Assembly: GCA_930367205.1 (NCBI GenBank)
Contig: OV884009.1
Location: 123,512,639-123,576,638, forward strand
Direction of reading: 5' to 3'
Source of the DNA: Acanthosoma haemorrhoidale
Lineage: Eukaryota; Arthropoda; Insecta; Hemiptera; Acanthosomatidae
Length of the DNA stretch: 64,000 bases
Every line of letters starts with the position of its first letter. Position 1 is the first letter of the stretch. The notes under the pieces were generated by a model that worked only from the letters and a program-made list of their open reading frames with translations, was not told the DNA's origin and did no database searches. Positions 49,010-62,218 of the stretch are shown piece by piece. The translations under genes and the position numbers were made by a program.

Positions 49010-50425
49010 TCCTGTATTTAATATTAGTCTTGGTGTGAACAAAATGTGTCCTACAGTACGACCGCTGTACTATTTTTAAATATTTAGCTGGTTAGTGAAC
49101 TAGCTGAGGCATTCAGTATAAGTGCTGTCCTCTATCTAATATTAGTCTGGTTTTGAACAAAACGAGTCCCACGGAACGACCGCTATACTATTTTTTAATA
49201 TAAAGCTGAATAATAAACTAGCTAAGGCATTGAGTATAAGTGCTGTCCTGTATTTAACATTAGTCTTGGTGTGAACAAAATGTGTCCTACAGAATCACCG
49301 ATATACTGTTTTTGAATATTTAGCTGGTTAGTGAACTAGCTGAGGCCAATTAGTATAAGTGTTGTCCTCTATTTAATATTAGTCTGGTTTTGAACAAAAT
49401 GTGTCCTACAGAATCACCGATATACTGTTTTTGAATATTAAGCTGGTTAGTGAACTAGCTGAGGCATTCAGTATAAGTGCTGTCCTCTATCTAATATTAG
49501 TCTGGTTATGAACAAACTGTGTCCTACAGAACGACCGCTATACTGTTTTTGAATATTACGCTTGTTTGTGAACTAGCTGAGGCATTCCGTATAAGTGCTG
49601 TCCTCTATCTTATATTAGTGTGGTTATGAACAAGCTGTGTCCTACAGAACGACCGCTATACTGTTTTTGAATATTACGCTGGTTTGTGAACTAGCTGAGG
49701 CATTCAGTATAAGTGCTGTCCTATATCTAATATTCGTCTGGTTTTGAACATAATGTGTCCTAAAGAACGACCGCTTTACTGCTTTTGAATATTAAGCTGA
49801 TTAGTGAACTAGCTAAGGCATTTAGTATCAATGCTGCCCTGTATTTAATATTAGTCTTGGTGTGAATAAAATGTGTCCCACAGAACGACCGCTATACTGT
49901 TTTTGAATATTAGGCTGGTTAGTGAACTAGCTTAGGCATTCAGTATAAGTGCTGTCTTGTATTTAACATTAGTCTTGGTGTGAACAAAATGTGTCCTACA
50001 GAATCACCGCTATACTGTTTTTGAATATTAAGCTGGTTAGTGAACTAGCTGAGCATTCCGTATAAGTGCTGTCCTGTATTTAATATTAGTCTTGGTGTGA
50101 ACAAAATGTGTCCTACAGTACGACCGCTGTACTATTTTTGAATATTTAGCTGGTTAGTGAACTAGCTGAGGCATTCAGTATAAGTGCTGTCCTCTATCTA
50201 ATATTAGGCTGGTTTTGAACAAACTGTGTCCTACAGAACGACCGCTATACTGTTTTTGAATATTACGCTTGTTTGTGAACTAGCTGAGGCATTCAGTATA
50301 AGTGCTGTCCTGTATTTAATATTAGTCTTGGTGTGAACAAAATGTGTCCTACAGTACGACCGCTGTACTATTTTTGAATATTAAGCTGGTTAGTGAACTA
50401 GCTGAGGCATTCAGTATAAGTGCTG
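49010..50425 (+). repeat. 12-monomer tandem duplication, copy 1 (1,416 bp)
   Basis: TTTTTAAATATTTAG at 49073 and TTAGTGTGG at 49615 recur 1,416 bp later (12 x 118). The unit carries the GCTGAATAATAAAC monomer, an HOR M1-M4 run with CCTAAAGAACG and GCTGCCCTG, and AATATTAGGCTGG. Confidence 0.87.
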
Positions 50426-51841
50426 TCCTGTATTTAATATTAGTCTTGGTGTGAACAAAATGTGTCCTACAGTACGACCGCTGTACTATTTTTAAATATT
50501 TAGCTGGTTAGTGAACTAGCTGAGGCATTCAGTATAAGTGCTGTCCTCTATCTAATATTAGTCTGGTTTTGAACAAAACGAGTCCCACGGAACGACCGCT
50601 ATACTATTTTTTAATATAAAGCTGAATAATAAACTAGCTAAGGCATTGAGTATAAGTGCTGTCCTGTATTTAACATTAGTCTTGGTGTGAACAAAATGTG
50701 TCCTACAGAATCACCGATATACTGTTTTTGAATATTTAGCTGGTTAGTGAACTAGCTGAGGCCAATTAGTATAAGTGTTGTCCTCTATTTAATATTAGTC
50801 TGGTTTTGAACAAAATGTGTCCTACAGAATCACCGATATACTGTTTTTGAATATTAAGCTGGTTAGTGAACTAGCTGAGGCATTCAGTATAAGTGCTGTC
50901 CTCTATCTAATATTAGTCTGGTTATGAACAAACTGTGTCCTACAGAACGACCGCTATACTGTTTTTGAATATTACGCTTGTTTGTGAACTAGCTGAGGCA
51001 TTCCGTATAAGTGCTGTCCTCTATCTTATATTAGTGTGGTTATGAACAAGCTGTGTCCTACAGAACGACCGCTATACTGTTTTTGAATATTACGCTGGTT
51101 TGTGAACTAGCTGAGGCATTCAGTATAAGTGCTGTCCTATATCTAATATTCGTCTGGTTTTGAACATAATGTGTCCTAAAGAACGACCGCTTTACTGCTT
51201 TTGAATATTAAGCTGATTAGTGAACTAGCTAAGGCATTTAGTATCAATGCTGCCCTGTATTTAATATTAGTCTTGGTGTGAATAAAATGTGTCCCACAGA
51301 ACGACCGCTATACTGTTTTTGAATATTAGGCTGGTTAGTGAACTAGCTTAGGCATTCAGTATAAGTGCTGTCTTGTATTTAACATTAGTCTTGGTGTGAA
51401 CAAAATGTGTCCTACAGAATCACCGCTATACTGTTTTTGAATATTAAGCTGGTTAGTGAACTAGCTGAGCATTCCGTATAAGTGCTGTCCTGTATTTAAT
51501 ATTAGTCTTGGTGTGAACAAAATGTGTCCTACAGTACGACCGCTGTACTATTTTTGAATATTTAGCTGGTTAGTGAACTAGCTGAGGCATTCAGTATAAG
51601 TGCTGTCCTCTATCTAATATTAGGCTGGTTTTGAACAAACTGTGTCCTACAGAACGACCGCTATACTGTTTTTGAATATTACGCTTGTTTGTGAACTAGC
51701 TGAGGCATTCAGTATAAGTGCTGTCCTGTATTTAATATTAGTCTTGGTGTGAACAAAATGTGTCCTACAGTACGACCGCTGTACTATTTTTGAATATTAA
51801 GCTGGTTAGTGAACTAGCTGAGGCATTCAGTATAAGTGCTG
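50426..51841 (+). repeat. 12-monomer tandem duplication, copy 2 (1,416 bp)
   Basis: Exact-offset copy of 49010-50425. It ends where 51845 reads CTCTGTCTAATATT, which in the unduplicated 6.49-kb copy 1 lies at about 43938. The junction monomer has GAGGCATT where the first copy has GAGCATT, so the exchange joined two different monomers. Confidence 0.86.
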
Positions 51842-52040
51842 TCCTCTGTCTAATATTAGTCTGGTTATGAACAAACTGTGTCCTACAGAACGACCGCTAT
51901 ACTGTTTTTGAATATTACGCTTGTTTGTGAACTAGCTGAGTCCAATTAGTATAAGTGTAGTCCTCTATTTAATATTAGTCTGGTTTTGAACAAAATGTGT
52001 CCCACGGAACGACCGCTATACTATTTTTTTAATATAAAGC

Positions 52041-54636
52041 TGATTAATGAACTAGCTAAGGCATTGAGTATATGTGCTGTCCTGTATTTAACATTAGTCT
52101 TGGTGTGAATAAAATGTGTCCCACAGAACGACCGCTATACTGTTTATGAATATTAGGCTGGTTAGTGAACTAGCTGAGGCATTCAGTATAAGTGGTGGCC
52201 TGTATTCAATATTAGTCTTGGTGTGACCTAAATGTGTTCTAGAGAAGGACCGCTATACTGTTTTTCAATATTAAGCTGGTTAGTGAAATAGCTAAGGCAT
52301 TTAGTAATATTGCTGTCTTGTATTTAACATTAGTCTTGGTGTGAACAAAATGTGTCCTACAGAATCACCGCTATACTGTTTTTGAATATTAAGCTGGTTA
52401 GTGAACTAGCTGAGCATTCAGTATAAGTGCTGTCCTGTATTTAATATTAGTCTTGGTGTGAACAAAATGTGTCCTACAGTACGACCGCTGTACTATTTTT
52501 GAATATTTAGCTGGTTAGTGAACTAGCTGAGGCATTCAGTATATGTGCTGTCCTCTATCTAATATTAGTCTGGTTTTGAACAAAACGAGTCCCACGGAAC
52601 GACCGCTATACTATTTTTTAATATAAAGCTGAATAATAAACTAGCTAAGGCATTGAGTATAAGTGCTGTCCTGTATTTAACATTAGTCTTGGTGTGAACA
52701 AAATGTGTCCTACAGAATCACCGATATACTGTTTTTGAATATTTAGCTGGTTAGTGAACTAGCTGAGGCATTCAGTATAAGTGCTGTCCTCTATCTAATA
52801 TTAGTCTGGTTATGAACAAACTGTGTCCTACAGAACGACCGCTATACTGTTTTTGAATATTACGCTTGTTTGTGAACTAGCTGAGGCATTCCGTATAAGT
52901 GCTGTCCTCTATCTTATATTAGTCTGGTTATGAACAAGCTGTGTCCTACAGATCGACCGCTATACTGTTTTTGAATATTACGCTGGTTTGTGAACTAGCT
53001 GAGGAATTCAGTATAAGTGCTGTCCTCTATCTAATATTAGTCTTGTTATGAACAAAATGTGTCCTACAGAACGACCGCTGTACTATTTTTGAATATTTAG
53101 CTGGTTAGTGAACTAGCTGAGGCCAATTAGTATAAGTGTTGTCCTCTATTTAATATTAGTCTGGTTTTGAACAAAATGTGTCCTACAGAATCACCGATAT
53201 ACTGTTTTTGAATATTAAGCTGGTTAGTGAACTAGCTGAGGCATTCAGTATAAGTGCTGTCCTCTATCTAATATTAGTCTGGTTATGAACAAACTGTGTC
53301 CTACAGAACGACCGCTATACGTGTTTTTGAATATTACGCTTGTTTGTGAACTAGCTGAGGCATTCCGTATAAGTGCTGTCCTCTATCTTATATTAGTCTG
53401 GTTATGAACAAGCTGTGTCCTACAGAACGACCGCTATACTGTTTTTGAATATTACGCTGGTTTGTGAACTAGCTGAGGCATTCAGTATAAGTGCTGTCCT
53501 ATATCTAATATTCGTCTGGTTTTGAACATAATGTGTCCTACAGAACGACCGCTTTACTGCTTTTGAATATTAAGCTGATTAGTGAACTAGCTAAGGCATT
53601 TAGTATCAATACTGTCCTGTATTTAATATTAGTCTTGGTGTGAATAAAATGTGTCCCACAGAACGACCGCTATACTGTTTTTGAATATTAGGCTGGTTAG
53701 TGAACTAGCTTAGGCATTCAGTATAAGTGGTGTCCTGTATTCAATATTAGTCTTGGTGTGACCAAATTGTGTTTTAGAGAAGGACTGCTATACTGTTTTT
53801 CAATATTAAGCTGGTTAGTGAAATAGCTAAGGCATTTAGTAATAGTGCTGTCTTGTATTTAACATTAGTCTTGGTGTGAACAAAATGTGTCCTACAGAAT
53901 CACCGCTATACTGTTTTTGAATATTAAGCTGGTTAGTGAACTAGCTGAGCATTCCGTATAAGTGCTGTCCTGTATTTAATATTAGTCTTGGTGTGAACAA
54001 AATGTGTCCTACAGTACGACCGCTGTACTATTTTTGAATATTTAGCTGGTTAGTGAACTAGCTGAGGCATTCAGTATAAGTGCTGTCCTCTATCTAATAT
54101 TAGGCTGGTTTTGAACAAACTGTGTCCTACAGAACGACCGCTATACTGTTTTTGAATAATAAGCTGATTAGTGAACTAGCTAAGGCATTTAGTATCAATG
54201 CTGTCCTGTATTTAATATTAGACTTGGTGTGAATAAAATGTGTCCCACAGAACGACCGCTATACTTTTTTTGAATATTGAGCTAGTTAGTGAACTAGCTG
54301 AGGCATTCAGTAAAAGTTCTGTCCTCTATCTAATATTAGTCTGGTTATAAACAAACTGTGTCCTACAGAAAAACCGCTATACTGTTTTTGAATATTACGC
54401 TTGTTTGTGAACTAGCTGAGGCATTCAGTATAAGTGCTGTCCTCTATCTAATATTAGTCTGGTTATGAACAAACTGTGTCCTACAGAACGACCGCTATAC
54501 TGTTTTTGAATATTAAGCTTGTTTGTGAACTAGCTGAGGCATTCAGTATAAGTGTTGTCTTCTATTTAATATTAGTCTGGTTTTGAACAAAATGTGTCAT
54601 ACAGAACGACCGCTATACTATTTTTTAATATAAAGC
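52041..54636 (+). repeat. 22-monomer tandem duplication, copy 1 (2,596 bp)
   Basis: Begins at an M9-like GCTGATTAATG monomer with GAGTATATGTGC and ends in TCATACAGAACG followed by ATTTTTTAATATAAAG. TATACGTG at 53318 recurs at 55914, exactly 22 x 118 bp on. TTTTTGAATAATAAGC and GAGGAATTCAG also recur. Confidence 0.88.
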
Positions 54637-57232
54637 TGATTAATGAACTAGCTAAGGCATTGAGTATATGTGCTGTCCTGTATTTAACATTAGTCTTGGT
54701 GTGAATAAAATGTGTCCCACAGAACGACCGCTATACTGTTTATGAATATTAGGCTGGTTAGTGAACTAGCTGAGGCATTCAGTATAAGTGGTGGCCTGTA
54801 TTCAATATTAGTCTTGGTGTGACCTAAATGTGTTCTAGAGAAGGACCGCTATACTGTTTTTCAATATTAAGCTGGTTAGTGAAATAGCTAAGGCATTTAG
54901 TAATATTGCTGTCTTGTATTTAACATTAGTCTTGGTGTGAACAAAATGTGTCCTACAGAATCACCGCTATACTGTTTTTGAATATTAAGCTGGTTAGTGA
55001 ACTAGCTGAGCATTCAGTATAAGTGCTGTCCTGTATTTAATATTAGTCTTGGTGTGAACAAAATGTGTCCTACAGTACGACCGCTGTACTATTTTTGAAT
55101 ATTTAGCTGGTTAGTGAACTAGCTGAGGCATTCAGTATATGTGCTGTCCTCTATCTAATATTAGTCTGGTTTTGAACAAAACGAGTCCCACGGAACGACC
55201 GCTATACTATTTTTTAATATAAAGCTGAATAATAAACTAGCTAAGGCATTGAGTATAAGTGCTGTCCTGTATTTAACATTAGTCTTGGTGTGAACAAAAT
55301 GTGTCCTACAGAATCACCGATATACTGTTTTTGAATATTTAGCTGGTTAGTGAACTAGCTGAGGCATTCAGTATAAGTGCTGTCCTCTATCTAATATTAG
55401 TCTGGTTATGAACAAACTGTGTCCTACAGAACGACCGCTATACTGTTTTTGAATATTACGCTTGTTTGTGAACTAGCTGAGGCATTCCGTATAAGTGCTG
55501 TCCTCTATCTTATATTAGTCTGGTTATGAACAAGCTGTGTCCTACAGATCGACCGCTATACTGTTTTTGAATATTACGCTGGTTTGTGAACTAGCTGAGG
55601 AATTCAGTATAAGTGCTGTCCTCTATCTAATATTAGTCTTGTTATGAACAAAATGTGTCCTACAGAACGACCGCTGTACTATTTTTGAATATTTAGCTGG
55701 TTAGTGAACTAGCTGAGGCCAATTAGTATAAGTGTTGTCCTCTATTTAATATTAGTCTGGTTTTGAACAAAATGTGTCCTACAGAATCACCGATATACTG
55801 TTTTTGAATATTAAGCTGGTTAGTGAACTAGCTGAGGCATTCAGTATAAGTGCTGTCCTCTATCTAATATTAGTCTGGTTATGAACAAACTGTGTCCTAC
55901 AGAACGACCGCTATACGTGTTTTTGAATATTACGCTTGTTTGTGAACTAGCTGAGGCATTCCGTATAAGTGCTGTCCTCTATCTTATATTAGTCTGGTTA
56001 TGAACAAGCTGTGTCCTACAGAACGACCGCTATACTGTTTTTGAATATTACGCTGGTTTGTGAACTAGCTGAGGCATTCAGTATAAGTGCTGTCCTATAT
56101 CTAATATTCGTCTGGTTTTGAACATAATGTGTCCTACAGAACGACCGCTTTACTGCTTTTGAATATTAAGCTGATTAGTGAACTAGCTAAGGCATTTAGT
56201 ATCAATACTGTCCTGTATTTAATATTAGTCTTGGTGTGAATAAAATGTGTCCCACAGAACGACCGCTATACTGTTTTTGAATATTAGGCTGGTTAGTGAA
56301 CTAGCTTAGGCATTCAGTATAAGTGGTGTCCTGTATTCAATATTAGTCTTGGTGTGACCAAATTGTGTTTTAGAGAAGGACTGCTATACTGTTTTTCAAT
56401 ATTAAGCTGGTTAGTGAAATAGCTAAGGCATTTAGTAATAGTGCTGTCTTGTATTTAACATTAGTCTTGGTGTGAACAAAATGTGTCCTACAGAATCACC
56501 GCTATACTGTTTTTGAATATTAAGCTGGTTAGTGAACTAGCTGAGCATTCCGTATAAGTGCTGTCCTGTATTTAATATTAGTCTTGGTGTGAACAAAATG
56601 TGTCCTACAGTACGACCGCTGTACTATTTTTGAATATTTAGCTGGTTAGTGAACTAGCTGAGGCATTCAGTATAAGTGCTGTCCTCTATCTAATATTAGG
56701 CTGGTTTTGAACAAACTGTGTCCTACAGAACGACCGCTATACTGTTTTTGAATAATAAGCTGATTAGTGAACTAGCTAAGGCATTTAGTATCAATGCTGT
56801 CCTGTATTTAATATTAGACTTGGTGTGAATAAAATGTGTCCCACAGAACGACCGCTATACTTTTTTTGAATATTGAGCTAGTTAGTGAACTAGCTGAGGC
56901 ATTCAGTAAAAGTTCTGTCCTCTATCTAATATTAGTCTGGTTATAAACAAACTGTGTCCTACAGAAAAACCGCTATACTGTTTTTGAATATTACGCTTGT
57001 TTGTGAACTAGCTGAGGCATTCAGTATAAGTGCTGTCCTCTATCTAATATTAGTCTGGTTATGAACAAACTGTGTCCTACAGAACGACCGCTATACTGTT
57101 TTTGAATATTAAGCTTGTTTGTGAACTAGCTGAGGCATTCAGTATAAGTGTTGTCTTCTATTTAATATTAGTCTGGTTTTGAACAAAATGTGTCATACAG
57201 AACGACCGCTATACTATTTTTTAATATAAAGC
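54637..57232 (+). repeat. 22-monomer tandem duplication, copy 2 (2,596 bp)
   Basis: Second copy. At 57233 the array continues into GCTGATTAGTG with GCAATCAGTAAAAG, the order found at 46740 in the unduplicated block. The joint therefore fused the M9-like monomer to the TCATACAG monomer inside their shared ACGACCGCTATACTATTTTT region. Confidence 0.88.
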
Positions 57233-58389
57233 TGATTAGTGAACTAGCTAAGGCAATCAGTAAAAGTGTTGTCCTCTATTTAATATTAGTCTTGGTGTGA
57301 ACAAAATGTGACCCACAGAACGACCGCTATACTGTTTTTGAATATTAAGCTAGTCAGTGAACTAGCTGAGGCATTCAGTAAAAGTGTTGTCCTCTATTTA
57401 ATATTAGTCTGGTTATAAACAAACTGTGTCCTACAGAACGACCGCTATACTGTTTTTGAATATTACGCTGGTTTGTGAACTAGCTGAGGCATTCAGTATA
57501 AGTGCTGTCCTATATCTAATATTCCTCTGGTTTTGAACATAATGTGTCCTACAGAACGACCGCTTTACTGCTTTTGAATATTAAGCTGATTAGTGAACTA
57601 GCTAAGGCATTTAGTATCAATGCTGTCCTGTATTTAATATTAGTCTTGGTGTGAATAAAATGTGTCCCACAGAACGACCGCTATACTGTTTTTGAATATT
57701 AGGCTGGTTAGTGAACTAGCTGAGGCATTCAGTATAAGTGGTGTCCTGTATTCAATATTAGTCTTGGTGTGACCAAAATGTGTTCTAGAGAAGGACCGCT
57801 ATACTGTTTTTGAATATTAAGCTGGTTAGTGAACTAGCTGAGGCATTCAGTATAAGTGCTGTCCTCTATCTAATATTAGTCTGGTTATGAACAAACTGTG
57901 TCCTACAGAACGACCGCTATACTGTTTTTGAATATTAAGCTAGTTAGTGAACTAGCTGAGGCATTCAGTAAAAGTGTTGTCCTCTATTTAATATTAGTCT
58001 GGTTATAAACAAACTGTGTCCTACAGAACGACCGCTATACTGTTTTTGAATATTACGCTGGTTTGTGAACTAGCTGAGGCATTCAGTATAAGTGCTGTCC
58101 TATATCTAATATTCGTCTGGTTTTGAACATAATGTGTCCTACAGAACGACCGCTTTACTGCTTTTGAATATTAAGCTGATTAGTGAACTAGCTAAGGCAT
58201 TTAGTATCAATGCTGTCCTGTATTTAATATTAGTCTTGGTGTGAATAAAATGTGTCCTACAGAATCACCGCTATACTGTTTTTGAATATTAAGCTGGTTA
58301 GTGAACTAGCTGAGCATTCAGTATAAGTGCTGTCCTTTATCTAATATTAGTCTGGTTATGAACAAAATGTGTCCTACAGAACGACCGCT

Positions 58390-58744
58390 GTACTATTTTT
58401 GAATATTTAGCTGGTTAGTGAACTAGCTGAGGCCAATTAGTATAAGTGTTGTCCTCTATTTAATATTAGTCTTGTTTTGAACAAAATGTGTCCCACGGAA
58501 CGACCGCTATACTATTTTTTAATATAAAGCTGATTAGTGAACTAGCTAAGGCATTCAGTATAAGTGCTGTCCTGTATCTAATATTAGTCTGGTTATGAAC
58601 AAACTGTGTCCTACAGAACGACTACTATACTGTTTTTGAATATTACGCTTGTTTGTGAACTAGCTGAGGCATTCCGTATAAGTGCTGTCCTATATCTAAT
58701 ATTCGTCTGGTTTTGAACATAATGTGTCCTACAGAACGACCGCT
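58390..58744 (+). repeat. Three-monomer tandem duplication, copy 1 (355 bp)
   Basis: Contains a 119-bp GAGGCCAATTAG monomer with CTTGTTTTGAAC, a GCTGATTAGTG monomer with CTGTATCTAATATT and ACGACTACTATAC, and an M2/M3 fusion (CCGTATAAG then CCTATATC). The ACTACTATAC marker at 58621 recurs at 58976. Confidence 0.85.
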
Positions 58745-59099
58745 GTACTATTTTTGAATATTTAGCTGGTTAGTGAACTAGCTGAGGCCAATTAGTATAA
58801 GTGTTGTCCTCTATTTAATATTAGTCTTGTTTTGAACAAAATGTGTCCCACGGAACGACCGCTATACTATTTTTTAATATAAAGCTGATTAGTGAACTAG
58901 CTAAGGCATTCAGTATAAGTGCTGTCCTGTATCTAATATTAGTCTGGTTATGAACAAACTGTGTCCTACAGAACGACTACTATACTGTTTTTGAATATTA
59001 CGCTTGTTTGTGAACTAGCTGAGGCATTCCGTATAAGTGCTGTCCTATATCTAATATTCGTCTGGTTTTGAACATAATGTGTCCTACAGAACGACCGCT
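58745..59099 (+). repeat. Three-monomer tandem duplication, copy 2 (355 bp)
   Basis: Immediate second copy at offset 355. It ends where the sequence reads CGCTTTACTGC instead of CGCTGTACTA. A related single copy lies at 62402-62756. Confidence 0.85.
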
Positions 59100-59355
59100 T
59101 TACTGCTTTTGAATATTAAGCAGATTAGTGAACTAGCTAAGGCATTTAGTATCAATGCTGTCCTGTATCTTATATTAGTCTGGTTATGAACAAGCTGTGT
59201 CCTACAGAACGACCGCTATACTTTTTTTGAATATTGAGCTAGTTAGTGAACTAGCTGAGGCATTCAGTAAAAGTGCTGTCCTCTATCTAATATTAGTCTG
59301 GTTATAAACAAAATGTGTCCTACAGAACGACCGCTATACTGTTTTTGAATATTAC

Positions 59356-59960
59356 GCTGGTTTGCGAACTAGCTGAGGCATTCAGTATAAGTGCTGTCCT
59401 ATATCTAATATTCGTCTGGTTTTGAACATAATGTGTCCTACAGAACGACCACTTTACTGCTTTTGAATATTAAGCTGATTAGTGAACTAGCTAAGGCATT
59501 TAGTATCAATGCTGTCCTGTATTTAATATTAGTCTTAGTGTGAATAAAATGTGTCCCACAGAACGACCGCTATACTGTTTTTGAATATTAGGCTGGTTAG
59601 TGAACTAGCTGAGGCATTCAGTATAAGTGGTGTCCTGTATTCAATATTAGTCTTGGTGTGACCAAAATGTGTTCTAGAGAAGGACCGCTATACTGTTTTT
59701 CAATATTAAGCTGGTTAGTGAAATAGCTAAGGCATTTAGTAATAGTGCTGTCTTGTATTTAACATTAGTCTTGGTGTGAACAAAATGTGTCCTACAGAAT
59801 CATTGCTATACTGTTTTTGAATATTAAGCTGGTTAGTGAACTAGCTGAGCATTCAGTATAAGTGCTGTCCTGTATTTAATATTAGTCTTGGTGTGAACAA
59901 AATGTGTCCTACAGTACGACCGCTGTACTATTTTTGAATATTTAGCTGGTTAGTGAACTA
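59356..59960 (+). repeat. Left-edge haplotype reappearing near the right end
   Basis: Matches 121-725 at offset 59235 with four shared rare variants: TTTGCGAAC, ACCACTTTAC, CTTAGTGTG and CAGAATCATTGC. The monomer sequence is M3 to M7. The same segment recurs at 63014-63618. It diverges where 731 reads GAGTCCAATTAG and this copy reads GAGGCATTCAG. Confidence 0.85.
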
Positions 59961-62218
59961 GCTGAGGCATTCAGTATAAGTGCTGTCCTCTATCTAATAT
60001 TAGGCTGGTTTTGAACAAACTGTGTCCTACAGAACGACCGCTATACTGTTTTTGAATAATAAGCTGATTAGTGAACTAGCTAAGGCATTTAGTATCAATG
60101 CTGTCCTGTATTTAATATTAGACTTGGTGTGAATAAAATGTGTCCCACAGAACGACCGCTATACTTTTTTTGAATATTGAGCTAGTTAGTGAACTAGCTG
60201 AGGCATTCAGTAAAAGTTCTGTCCTCTATCTAATATTAGTCTGGTTATAAACAAACTGTGTCCTACAGAAAAACCGCTATACTGTTTTTGAATATTACGC
60301 TTGTTTGTGAACTAGCTGAGGCATTCAGTATAAGTGCTGTCCTCTATCTAATATTAGTCTGGTTATGAACAAACTGTGTCCTACAGAACGACCGCTATAC
60401 TGTTTTTGAATATTAAGCTTGTTTGTGAACTAGCTGAGGCATTCAGTATAAGTGTTGTCTTCTATTTAATATTAGTCTGGTTTTGAACAAAATGTGTCAT
60501 ACAGAACGACCGCTATACTATTTTTTAATATAAAGCTGATTAATGAACTAGCTAAGGCATTGAGTATATGTGCTGTCCTGTATTTAACATTAGTCTTGGT
60601 GTGAATAAAATGTGTCCCACAGAACGACCGCTATACTGTTTATGAATATTAGGCTGGTTAGTGAACTAGCTGAGGCATTCAGTATAAGTGGTGGCCTGTA
60701 TTCAATATTAGTCTTGGTGTGACCTAAATGTGTTCTAGAGAAGGACCGCTATACTGTTTTTCAATATTAAGCTGGTTAGTGAAATAGCTAAGGCATTTAG
60801 TAATATTGCTGTCTTGTATTTAACATTAGTCTTGGTGTGAACAAAATGTGTCCTACAGAATCACCGCTATACTGTTTTTGAATATTAAGCTGGTTAGTGA
60901 ACTAGCTGAGCATTCAGTATAAGTGCTGTCCTGTATTTAATATTAGTCTGGTTATAAACAAACTGTGTCCTACAGAACGACCGCTATACTGTTTTTGAAT
61001 ATTACGCTGGTTTGTGAACTAGCTGAGGCATTCAGTATAAGTGCTGTCCTATATCTAATATACCTCTGGTTTTGAACATAATGTGTCCTACAGAACGACC
61101 GCTTTACTGCTTTTGAATATTAAGCTGATTAGTGAACTAGCTAAGGCATTTAGTATCAATGCTGTCCTGTATTTAATATTAGTCTTGGTGTGAATAAAAT
61201 GTGTCCTACAGAATCACCGCTATACTGTTTTTGAATATTAAGCTGGTTAGTGAACTAGCTGAGCATTCAGTATAAGTGCTGTCCTTTATCTAATATTAGT
61301 CTGGTTATGAACAAAATGTGTCCTACAGAACGACCGCTGTACTATTTTTGAATATTTAGCTGGTTAGTGAACTAGCTGAGGCCAATTAGTATAAGTGTTG
61401 TCCTCTATTTAATATTAGTCTTGTTTTGAACAAAATGTGTCCCACGGAACGACCGCTATACTATTTTTTAATATAAAGCTGATTAGTGAACTAGCTAAGG
61501 CATTCAGTATAAGTGCTGTCCTGTATCTAATATTAGTCTGGTTATGAACAAACTGTGTCCTACAGAACGACTACTATACTGTTTTTGAATATTACGCTTG
61601 TTTGTGAACTAGCTGAGGCATTCCGTATAAGTGCTGTCCTATATCTAATATTCGTCTGGTTTTGAACATAATGTGTCCTACAGAACGACCGCTTTACTGC
61701 TTTTGAATATTAAGCTGATTAGTGAACTAGCTAAGGCATTTAGTATCAATGCTGTCCTGTATCTTATATTAGTCTGGTTATGAACAAGCTGTGTCCTACA
61801 GAACGACCGCTATACTTTTTTTGAATATTGAGCTAGTTAGTGAACTAGCTGAGGCATTCAGTATAAGTGCTGTCCTCTATCTAATATTAGTCTGGTTATG
61901 AACAAAATGTGTCCTACAGAACGACCGCTGTACTATTTTTGAATATTTAGCTGGTTAGTGAACTAGCTGAGGCCAATTAGTATAAGTGTTGTCCTCTATT
62001 TAATATTAGTCTGGTTTTGAACAAAATGTGTCCTACAGAATCACCGATATACTGTTTTTGAATATTAAGCTGGTTAGTGAACTAGCGGAGGCATTCAGTA
62101 TAAGTGCTGTCCTCTATTTAATATTAGTCTGGTTATGAACAAACTGTGTCCTACAGAACGACCGCTATACTGTTTTTGAATATTACGCTTGTTTGTGAAC
62201 TAGCTGAGGCATTCCGTA

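Larger units (their letters stand above)
47836..58338 (+). repeat. 6.49-kb block, copy 2, enlarged to 10.5 kb
   Basis: Begins at GTCCTTTATCTAATATT (47829 region), and the same motif reappears at 58332, where the next unit begins. Length is 6491 + 1416 + 2596 = 10503 bp. Order and rare markers follow copy 1 throughout once the two internal duplications are removed. Confidence 0.87.
58561..62218 (+). repeat. 31-monomer tandem repeat, copy 1 (3,658 bp)
   Basis: TTTGCGAAC at 59361 recurs at 63019, and ACTATAC at 58624 recurs at 62282, both exactly 31 x 118 bp apart. The unit includes part of the 355-bp duplication, the left-edge haplotype (59356-59960) and a copy of about 54.0-55.0 kb at offset 5900 (54161/60061, 54601/60501, 54641/60541). 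It also has segments like 57.4-57.6 kb (offset 3539) and 58.3 kb (offset 2949). It is thus a composite of older pieces. Confidence 0.87.
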
